DNA of 59,843 bases, taken from the NCBI RefSeq assembly GCF_006265095.1, contig NZ_VCNK01000026.1, forward strand, positions 1 to 59,843, given 5' to 3'. Numbering within the stretch: position 1 is the first letter of the stretch; the number at the start of each line of letters is the position of its first letter. The notes below the pieces were generated by a model, which was not told where the DNA came from, searched no databases, and saw only the letters and a list, made by a program, of their open reading frames with translations. Shown one piece after another: positions 8,320 through 15,190 of the stretch. The translations under genes were made by a program, and so were the position numbers. The DNA comes from Phaeobacter sp. B1627 (GTDB lineage Bacteria; Pseudomonadota; Alphaproteobacteria; Rhodobacterales; Rhodobacteraceae).

Positions 8320-9135
8320 ATGACCAATTCTACCCCGCCCCGGATCACGGACAGCCATTGCCACCTGGACTTTCCGGATTTCGACGGCGAACTGCCCGAC
8401 ATTCTGGCCCGCGCCGCCGAGGCCGGTGTGACCCGGATGGTCACGATCTGCACCCGACTGAGGAACGAGCCCACTGTGCGCGCCTTGGCCGAGGCGCATG
8501 CGCCGGTGTTCTACGCAGCCGGAACCCACCCGATGAGCGCAGCAGAAGAGCCCCTGACCTCAGTCGATGAGCTGGTCACACTCTCGCAACACCCGAAATT
8601 CGTCGGCATCGGAGAGACGGGTCTGGACTACCACTATACCGCCGACAGCGCCGAGGTGCAGAAGGAAAGCCTGCGTATTCACATCCAGGCCGCGCAGGAA
8701 ACGGGGCTGCCGCTGATCATTCACGCGCGGGCCGCAGATGAGGACATGGCCGCGATCCTGAGTGCCGCCCATAGCGAAAAACCCTATACCTGCGTCATGC
8801 ACTGTTTCTCTTCTTCCGCTGCATTGGGACGGGCCGCGCTGGATCTCGGGTTCTATCTGTCGATGTCCGGTATTGCCGCCTTCCCCAAGAGCCAGGAGCT
8901 GCGCGATATCTTTGCCGAGGCCCCTCTGGACCGGATCCTGGTGGAAACCGACAGCCCCTATCTCGCGCCGCCCCCGTTCCGTGGCAAACGCAACGAGCCC
9001 GCCTATACCGCCCATACGGCGAAAGTGGGCGCCGAGCTCTTTGGCTTGGACTACGCGGATTTCGCCGCCCGCACGCAAGAGAATTTCGACCGCCTGTTCT
9101 GGAAAGCCGCCCGGTTCGAAGGTGGGGCTTCCTGA
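8320..9135 (+). CDS. tatD: TatD-family metal-dependent hydrolase
   Basis: This is a TIM-barrel metal-dependent hydrolase, 271 residues. DSHCHLDF supplies the H-x-H metal ligands (His13, His15). GIGETGLDY carries the bridging Glu, IHAR and MHCFS supply further ligands, and ETDSPYLAP near the C terminus is the last catalytic Asp motif. TatD/YcfH proteins are reported as 3'-5' DNA exonucleases or deoxyribonucleases; the substrate here is not known. It follows holB by 55 bp and overlaps the next gene by one base (TGATG). Confidence 0.92.
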   Translation: MTNSTPPRITDSHCHLDFPDFDGELPDILARAAEAGVTRMVTICTRLRNEPTVRALAEAHAPVFYAAGTHPMSAAEEPLTSVDELVTLSQHPKFVGIGETGLDYHYTADSAEVQKESLRIHIQAAQETGLPLIIHARAADEDMAAILSAAHSEKPYTCVMHCFSSSAALGRAALDLGFYLSMSGIAAFPKSQELRDIFAEAPLDRILVETDSPYLAPPPFRGKRNEPAYTAHTAKVGAELFGLDYADFAARTQENFDRLFWKAARFEGGAS

Positions 9136-9932
9136 TGCCCGAATTGCGCTGCACGATCCTTGGCTGCGGCTCTTCAGGCGGCGTGCCGCGACTGGGGGGG
9201 CATTGGGGCGACTGCGATCCTGAAAACCCCAAGAACCGGCGCCGTCGGTGTTCGATGCTTGTCGAGCGTGATGGCCCCGAAGGCACGACAACGGTGCTGA
9301 TCGACACCAGCCCCGACATGCGCAGCCAACTGCTTGATGCGGGCGTTGGACGGCTGGATGCGGTGGTCTATACCCATTCCCACGCCGACCATGTGCACGG
9401 TATCGACGATTTGCGCATGATCGTTTTCAACATGCGCGACCGTATTCCGGTCTATGCGGATGCCGAAACCAAAACAGCCTTGCTGGACCGCTTCGGCTAT
9501 GCCTTCATTCAGCCGGAAGGGTCGAGCTACCCGCCGATCCTCGATATCCGCGATATCGACGGCGCATTTGCCATCGACGGCGCCGGCGGCGAAATCCCCT
9601 TCCTGCCCTTTCGGGTCCGCCATGGCGGCATGGACGCCTTGGGGTTCCGGATCGGGGATCTGGCTTATTTGCCAGATGTGGCCGAGATCCCCGAAAGCGT
9701 TGTGCCGCTCCTCGAAGGGCTCGATTGCTGGGTCCTGGATGCATTGCGCCATGCGCCACATCCCACCCATTTCAATTACCCAACCGCGCTCGCCTGGATC
9801 GACCGGATGCAACCGGCGCGGGCGGTTCTGACCAATATGCATATCGATCTGGACTACAACACGGTCGAGGCCGACACGCCCGACCACATCACCCCGGCCT
9901 ATGACGGGATGGTGATTCACACGGATTTTTGA
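9135..9932 (+). CDS. PhnP-like MBL-fold hydrolase
   Basis: This is a metallo-beta-lactamase-fold phosphodiesterase of the PhnP/RNase Z-like group, 265 residues. The metal motif HSHADH is at residues 81-86 and a cysteine cluster near the N terminus (Cys11, Cys27, Cys39) is typical. HFNYPTAL and TNMHIDLDY supply the later His ligands. PhnP itself opens phosphoribosyl cyclic phosphate, but no phn genes are nearby; here it follows tatD as in many alphaproteobacteria, so the substrate is open. It is probably the last gene of the dac-tmk-holB-tatD run. Confidence 0.9.
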   Translation: MPELRCTILGCGSSGGVPRLGGHWGDCDPENPKNRRRRCSMLVERDGPEGTTTVLIDTSPDMRSQLLDAGVGRLDAVVYTHSHADHVHGIDDLRMIVFNMRDRIPVYADAETKTALLDRFGYAFIQPEGSSYPPILDIRDIDGAFAIDGAGGEIPFLPFRVRHGGMDALGFRIGDLAYLPDVAEIPESVVPLLEGLDCWVLDALRHAPHPTHFNYPTALAWIDRMQPARAVLTNMHIDLDYNTVEADTPDHITPAYDGMVIHTDF

Positions 9933-9986
9933 CCCTGAATTTCTGAACACACCCAAATTTCAGACCGCACCGAGGCGTCGCTCAAC

Positions 9987-10919
9987 ATGATTTTCAACCT
10001 TATCAACGTCGTTCTTCCGGTCTTTGTTGTGGTCGGGATCGGATACGGGCTGACCCTGCGGGGGATGTTCCAGCAAAATCAGATCGACGGGTTGATGAAA
10101 TTCGCCCAAGGAGTGGCGATCCCGTTTCTGTTGTTTCGGGCGATGGCCGGGCTCGATGTCAGCGCAGGCTTTGACCCCAAACTTCTGATCAGCTTCTACA
10201 CCGGTGCCGGCACGTGTTTCTTCGCAGGTCTGCTGGGCGCGCGTTTCGTGTTCAAGCGAGAGTGGGAAGATTGCGTCGCGATCGGATTTTGCTGTCTCTT
10301 CTCCAACTCTGTCCTCTTGGGGTTGCCCATCACCGAGCGCGCCTTCGGGCCGGATGCGCTGGTCGGAAACTTCGCGATCATCGCCTTCCACTCGCCGTTC
10401 TGCTACGCGCTCGGCATCACCGCGATGGAGATCGTCCGCAATCGCGGCAAGGGCGGGTTGCGGACGGTAACATCCGTCCTGAACTCAATCTTTCACAACA
10501 ACCTGATCCTCGCGATCATCGCGGGGTTTGCGGTCAACCTGATGGGGATCTCGATACCGGAACCGGTCGATGACGCATTGGCGCTGGTCGCCGCTGCCGG
10601 TCTGCCGACCGCTCTGTTTGCGCTGGGGGGCATCATGGTGCAATACCGGCCCGAAGGCGATCTGCGCACCATTGCGATGGTATGTGTCATCTCGCTGCTG
10701 CTACATCCGGCCATCGTCTACGCGCTCGGCAGCACGCTGGATGTGCGTCAGGATCTGTTCCGCTCCGGGGTGTTGAACGCTGCCATGGCGCCCGGGGTCA
10801 ATGGCTATATTTTCGCCAATATGTATGGGCGCGCCAAAAGGGTCGCGGCCTCTTCGGTGCTGATTGCGACCGCCTCCAGCGTGGTCAGCGTCCTGTTCTG
10901 GCTCACGCTTCTGCACTGA
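9987..10919 (+). CDS. AEC-family transporter
   Basis: Membrane protein of the auxin efflux carrier family, 310 residues, with about ten predicted helices. It starts with FNLINVVLPVFVVVGIGYGL and has the typical mid-region LGLPITERAFG and C-terminal half with APGVNGYIFANMYG. Bacterial members move small organic acids such as malonate, or other solutes; the substrate cannot be told. It begins 54 bp after the PhnP-like gene and may be its own unit. The following 190 bp carry GC-rich short repeats before the stop of the convergent ABC transporter gene. Confidence 0.88.
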   Translation: MIFNLINVVLPVFVVVGIGYGLTLRGMFQQNQIDGLMKFAQGVAIPFLLFRAMAGLDVSAGFDPKLLISFYTGAGTCFFAGLLGARFVFKREWEDCVAIGFCCLFSNSVLLGLPITERAFGPDALVGNFAIIAFHSPFCYALGITAMEIVRNRGKGGLRTVTSVLNSIFHNNLILAIIAGFAVNLMGISIPEPVDDALALVAAAGLPTALFALGGIMVQYRPEGDLRTIAMVCVISLLLHPAIVYALGSTLDVRQDLFRSGVLNAAMAPGVNGYIFANMYGRAKRVAASSVLIATASSVVSVLFWLTLLH

Positions 10920-11039
10920 TCGTCTGGCAGTCGAAGACATATGCGGGCCATCATATCAGCGCGGCCACACGCGGCGGCCGTTGTCGGCATCGGCGTAGGT
11001 ATAGGCAGCGGCGAGGGGAGAAGCCCCCACCCGCCGCAG

Positions 11040-11086
11040 CGTCAGACGGCGTCAGACGGCGACAGGCGGCGACGGAGGGGGGGGGG
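11040..11086. repeat. 10-bp tandem repeat and G10 tract
   Basis: CGTCAGACGG is repeated directly and followed by two degenerate copies (CGACAGGCGG, CGACGGAGG), then ten G in a row at 11077-11086. The run lies in the gap between the convergent AEC transporter and the amino-acid ABC operon. It is a slippage-prone sequence with no evident coding role. Confidence 0.6.
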
Positions 11087-11112
11087 CGCCGCGTCGCAGC
11101 AGGCGGGTTGCG

Positions 11113-11847
11113 TCAGCGCCCCACCCGGGACAGGAAACGCTGCAGCCGGGCATCGCGCGGCGCTTCGAAGATCTCCGCAGGTGTCCCGGCCTCGACGATC
11201 CTGCCACCTTCCATGAACAGCACACGGTCGGCAATTTCACGCGCGAATTGCATCTCATGGGTGACGATCAGCATGGTTTGCTTTTGCTCGGCCACCCGCC
11301 GCATCAGATCCAGAACCTCTCCGACCCATTCCGGATCAAGCGCCGAGGTCGGCTCGTCAAACAGCATCAACCGGGCATCCAGCGCCATCGCACGTCCGAT
11401 GCCCACGCGCTGCTGCTGCCCGCCCGAGAGCGCCGCGGGATAGCTGTCCGCCTTGTCGGCCAGCCCGGTCTCTGACAGGATCGCCAGTGCCCGTTTGGCC
11501 GCGTCTTCCCTTGGCAGGCGCTGCACGGTGACAAGCGCTTCCATGATGTTTTCCTTCGCCGTCTTGTTGGCGAACAGAGCGTAATTCTGGAAGACAAACC
11601 CGGTCCGCCGCCGCAGCGCCAGAATTTCGCCTTTGCGCGCCCGTGCCGCATCCACCGTGAGATCCCCGATTGAAATCTGGCCTGCATCAGGCCGGTCGAG
11701 GAAGTTCAGGCACCGCAGCAGCGTAGACTTTCCGGTTCCCGAAGGGCCGATGATGACCACCCGCTCGCCCGAGGCGATATCGAGATCGATATTGTCCAAT
11801 ACGGCCTTGTCTCCAAACCGCTTCGTCAGTCCACGGATCGAAATCAT
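11113..11847 (-). CDS. polar amino-acid ABC transporter ATPase
   Basis: ABC ATPase of 244 residues energising amino-acid import. Walker A is GPSGTGKST, the Q-loop follows in FVFQNYALF, the signature is LSGGQQQRVGIGRAM, Walker B is ARLMLFDEPTSALDPEW, and the H-switch is in VTHEM. I chose the ATG at 11847, which overlaps the stop of the permease gene by four bases; the longer frame upstream is not ABC-like. It forms an operon with the permease and binding-protein genes read leftward from 13289. Confidence 0.92.
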   Translation of the reverse strand: MISIRGLTKRFGDKAVLDNIDLDIASGERVVIIGPSGTGKSTLLRCLNFLDRPDAGQISIGDLTVDAARARKGEILALRRRTGFVFQNYALFANKTAKENIMEALVTVQRLPREDAAKRALAILSETGLADKADSYPAALSGGQQQRVGIGRAMALDARLMLFDEPTSALDPEWVGEVLDLMRRVAEQKQTMLIVTHEMQFAREIADRVLFMEGGRIVEAGTPAEIFEAPRDARLQRFLSRVGR

Positions 11848-12518
11848 CGCACAAACGCCTTGTTCAGATAGGTTTCCAGCCACTTTTGCGCCTGGCTGAG
11901 GGTCTCCACCATGATCCAGTAGATCACCGCAACCACAAGGAAGGCCTCGAAATACAGGAAGCTGCCGGCCGCTTCCTTCTGTGCCGCGCCCATCATCTCC
12001 GTCACACCGAGGGTAAAGGCCAGCGACGTGCCGTTGAGCATGTCGATGAAGTAGTTCACCAGCGTCGGCGCCGCCACCCGAGCGGCCTGCGGCAGAATGA
12101 TCCTCATCATCAATTGCGCCTGCGTCATGCCGATCGACTGCGCGGCCTCCCATTGGCTGCGATCAACCCCAAGGATGGCCGCCCGGATCGACTCCGCCAT
12201 ATAGGCCGCAAAGTGCAGCGTCAGACCCAGAACCGCAGCGGTCACCCCATCGATCCGGGTGAGAAAAGACACCACCTGCGGCAGCCCGTAGTAGAACAGG
12301 AACAATTGCACCAGCAACGGTGTCCCGCGGAAGAAGCTGATGAACAACACCACCAGCCAATCCAGCACCGGCACCCGGACAACGCGTTCGACGGCGAGCA
12401 GGACGGCAAGCACCAATGCCCCGGCCATCCCCGCTGCCGCCATTGCCAGCGTCAGCGGAACATAGCCGAGGATGACCGGAACCAGCCCCAACATGTATTC
12501 GAGATCGAGGCCTTGCAT
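11844..12518 (-). CDS. polar amino-acid ABC transporter permease
   Basis: Inner-membrane permease of the HisMQ type, 224 residues, with about five helices. The ATPase-contact loop (EAA motif) reads QWEAAQSIGMTQAQLMMRIILPQA. RGTPLLVQLFLFYYGLP is the usual conserved stretch of this family. Only one permease is present, so it presumably acts as a homodimer. It follows the binding-protein gene by 3 bp and overlaps the ATPase gene by four bases. Confidence 0.92.
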   Translation of the reverse strand: MQGLDLEYMLGLVPVILGYVPLTLAMAAAGMAGALVLAVLLAVERVVRVPVLDWLVVLFISFFRGTPLLVQLFLFYYGLPQVVSFLTRIDGVTAAVLGLTLHFAAYMAESIRAAILGVDRSQWEAAQSIGMTQAQLMMRIILPQAARVAAPTLVNYFIDMLNGTSLAFTLGVTEMMGAAQKEAAGSFLYFEAFLVVAVIYWIMVETLSQAQKWLETYLNKAFVR

Positions 12519-12521
12519 CGG

Positions 12522-13289
12522 TTACTGAGCCGCCGTGATGTCGGAACCGAACCACTTGAGTGAAATCTCGGTCAGGGTTCCGTTCTCGCGCAGCGTTGTG
12601 AGGGCTGCATCGACCGTGTCACGCAGCGCGCGCCCTTCTGCGTCATCCCGAAACGGCAGCGCGTTGCGGATCTCCGAGAACGGCTGGCCTGCCAGTTGCA
12701 GGGGCAACGGGCTTTCCTGGATCAACTGGGCAGAGGACACCCGGTCCATCACGAATGCATCCACACGCCCCAATGCGGTGTCCTGAGCAATATTGCTCTC
12801 GTAGGTCTTGATGGTGACCTCATCCGCGAATGGCAACTCGTTCAGAAGCTGTTCGAAGTTGGAGCCGAGGTTCACGGCAACGATCTTGCCCCGCAGATCC
12901 TCGACACCGCCAATTTCGCCATTCCCCTCGCGGGTCACAACCTGCGCCCCATCGAGCACATAGGCCTGCGTAAAGGCGAATTTTGCTTCGCGTTCCGGCG
13001 TGATGGTGATCTGGTTGGCAATCGTGTCTATCCGCCCTGCATCAAGGGCCCCGACCAGGCCGGAGAAGGACATGGTTTCGAATTCGATCCCGAGCCCGGT
13101 CTCGGCACCGACGGCATTCATCACATCGACCTCAAAGCCCTGCAGGACATCCTGACGCACGAAGGTGAACGGGAAATAGCCGCCGGACATGCCCACGGTC
13201 AGGCTGCGGTCCTCAGCCTGAGCCACGGTGGTGGCTGCTGCGGTCAAAAAACTTGCCACGGCTGTGGCCTGAAAGATCGCCTTGAACAT
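12522..13289 (-). CDS. amino-acid ABC transporter binding protein
   Basis: Periplasmic substrate-binding protein of the polar amino-acid family, 255 residues. An N-terminal signal peptide (FKAIFQATAVASFLTAAATTVAQA) is followed by the SBP_bac_3 fold: TVGMSGGYFPFTF, GFEVDVMNAVGAETGL and the hinge region GRIDTIANQITITPEREAKFAFTQ. The last strand pattern, LRENGTLTEISLKWFGSDIT, is typical of the family. It is the first gene of the three-gene operon. The ligand cannot be assigned from sequence. Confidence 0.92.
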   Translation of the reverse strand: MFKAIFQATAVASFLTAAATTVAQAEDRSLTVGMSGGYFPFTFVRQDVLQGFEVDVMNAVGAETGLGIEFETMSFSGLVGALDAGRIDTIANQITITPEREAKFAFTQAYVLDGAQVVTREGNGEIGGVEDLRGKIVAVNLGSNFEQLLNELPFADEVTIKTYESNIAQDTALGRVDAFVMDRVSSAQLIQESPLPLQLAGQPFSEIRNALPFRDDAEGRALRDTVDAALTTLRENGTLTEISLKWFGSDITAAQ

Positions 13290-13613
13290 TGAAAGAGACT
13301 CCTTGCTGTCTGCTGTTGAGGCAGAGGTGTCGCTTTTTCGGGCAGATTACAATGGAGGCCAGAAATCAGGAACCCGCGTCCCAAGTGCGGAACAGTTGGC
13401 AGGCAGATTGGCCTTTTGTCGCGACCAGCGCGTATAAAATTCTGACAGATCCGTCTTTCTCAGGACGAATGGTCTTGTGAGGCTCCATACGCGCCGCCCA
13501 AAACAGCGTCTTTCAAGGCGGCTATGCACCCCATGCATCTCACCGCATCGGGTCACGATATCGGGGAGCGACAGCCAATTTCCCCGCCCCTGCCCCCTGA
13601 AAGAGACGCGACC
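13290..13613. other. intergenic region upstream of the amino-acid ABC operon
   Basis: No gene is evident. The region should hold the promoter of the leftward ABC operon and the downstream end of the MYG1 gene. I could not fix a convincing promoter or a T-tailed terminator. Confidence 0.4.
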
Positions 13614-14531
13614 TCAAACCACGTCGGCGACGGCGAGATCCGCCATCCGCAGGATCGCCTCGCGACTGTTTGCGACCGCGATGAACCGTCCGTTGTGACA
13701 GAATTTCGCACCATTCACCCCGGTGACCTCTTCCAGCGCCCCGTCCGTCAACCCGGCCCAGGCGGCGGGCAGATCGGCGCGATTGTCGAATGTATCGCCT
13801 CCCACCCGGATGGTGGTCAGCGTCCAGTCGGTGCCGCGGGGGTGGATGACAAACAACAAATGATCCGCTCCGGTTTTTTCAATTGCGGATCGGAAGGGCA
13901 TCCCCTGCGGCAACTCCAGAATGCGGGATGTCCCGGCCTTGGCAATCGCGCCACAGACCATGGCCTCTGCCCGAAGCCTGGCCGCTTTGCGCGAGATTGC
14001 GGCCTCCACGAAGCTGCGCGCCACGCCCAGCGCCTCCAGAAAGGCCCGATCATCGGCATTCGGATCATCCACATCAAACGGAGGCTTCAGCGTCTCCAGA
14101 AGCGCAGGCAGTGTCAAATCGGCCAGTGGCCCCGCGACCGACGGATCCAACGCGCCATTGTCCATCAGATCAACCGGCAACACAAAACTGCTATCAAAGG
14201 AGGCGTAGATGTCTTCAATGTCTGCTTGCGGCACCGAAAGCGCCTGCAGATAGTCCCGCCCGAAATGCCTCCAGATCAGCCCAAAGGAGCTGTAGGGCTG
14301 CCCGTCCTCACGCAACGGCGCATCCTTTTGGTGATGGTCGAAGACACCAGCCTCGGGATCATAGGCACGGCCTACATCATAGATCACCCGGTCCGGGGCC
14401 GGCGTGATCCAGCACTCCTCCCGGCTCCGCACAATCCTGGCCTCCGGGTACAAGCGGGTCAGAACAACCGACGACAACAGCTCATCCGCGTGGAAGCCAC
14501 CAGAATGGGTGACAAGATAGGACAGGCTCAT
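13614..14531 (-). CDS. MYG1-family protein
   Basis: Protein of the MYG1/UPF0160 family, 305 residues, related to DHH-type phosphoesterases. The start THSGGFHADE gives the metal-binding H-x(4)-H-A-D-E pattern, and VFDHHQKDAPLR gives the D-H-H motif. Eukaryotic MYG1 is reported as a 3'-5' RNA exonuclease; the bacterial role is not established. I chose the ATG at 14531 because homology begins there; the upstream extension to 14711 is not family-like. It stands alone, with its 5' side facing the decayed end of the nitrate locus. Confidence 0.88.
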   Translation of the reverse strand: MSLSYLVTHSGGFHADELLSSVVLTRLYPEARIVRSREECWITPAPDRVIYDVGRAYDPEAGVFDHHQKDAPLREDGQPYSSFGLIWRHFGRDYLQALSVPQADIEDIYASFDSSFVLPVDLMDNGALDPSVAGPLADLTLPALLETLKPPFDVDDPNADDRAFLEALGVARSFVEAAISRKAARLRAEAMVCGAIAKAGTSRILELPQGMPFRSAIEKTGADHLLFVIHPRGTDWTLTTIRVGGDTFDNRADLPAAWAGLTDGALEEVTGVNGAKFCHNGRFIAVANSREAILRMADLAVADVV

Positions 14532-14859
14532 GCGGGTAATCTCCTTGAAAGGTATTGGGCTGCAACGGGCAGCGGGAACAAGTAACAAAAACGAGTGACA
14601 GGATCTTCCTGGATTGATGGATGGACCCTTCCGGATCAAGCACAATTCCGGATTGATCACTCGGATACGACAGTGCGGCCAACTTGTAGATGCGACTGTG
14701 GCACAGGCCAAGTCGCATTTTTCAGTCGTGACACTACGTTTTTCGAGGGTATTTGGGCTATTTTCCCGTGAACCTGCGGGATCCGGAGCCCGGGCCGCGT
14801 GGGACAGCGTGGGGCGATCGCACGATCAGCAACGGCAGAACCGCCCGTCACGCCCCGGC

Positions 14860-15190
14860 GCAACACCCCACCCATGAGAGGAGACGCCTGCCCACCTGCC
14901 TGTAAAAGGCGATGCTGGCGCCCGGTGCGCGCCCCGCGCCGCAGAACTGGGCCAGTCGCGATCCATGCCCTCGATTGGCGCCATCACGGCCTGTGCCGCT
15001 TGCGCGAAGCCCGCGATCTCCTGCAATGTTTTCCCCTTCATCCGCCAAAGCATCAGCAAGGCACCGAGGGTCGCGCGATCCGGTCACCGCCCAGCATCAG
15101 CGCCACCGCCTCTGTTGCTTGCTGTAGGCGCAGAGAACGGGATCGCCCCGGTCATCGGCCCAATATCCGCACCAGGTCTGCCAAAGTCAT
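14860..15190 (-). pseudogene. TrpD2-like phosphoribosyltransferase family gene, decayed
   Basis: The ATG at 15190 overlaps the nasA stop (ATGA) and opens MTLADLVRILGR, then a TGA where relatives have Gly (GRGPGRSRSL). The frame goes on as PGRSRSLRLQQATEAVALMLGGD. It then shifts to read ATLGALLMLWRMKGKTLQEIAGFAQAAQAVM and APIEGMDRDWPS, and shifts again through a GRARG-like stretch to SWVG/HGWG. This is the N-terminal third of a glycosyl transferase family 3 (TrpD2/YbiB-like) protein that commonly follows nasA in Rhodobacterales. One nonsense mutation, at least two frameshifts and loss of the C-terminal two thirds make it a pseudogene. Identification is by recalled family pattern. Confidence 0.75.

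Noticed and set aside
11848-12153. N-terminal extension of the amino-acid ATPase at 11113
   Set aside because: Antiparallel shadow of the permease frame; the ATG at 11847 overlaps the permease stop as expected.
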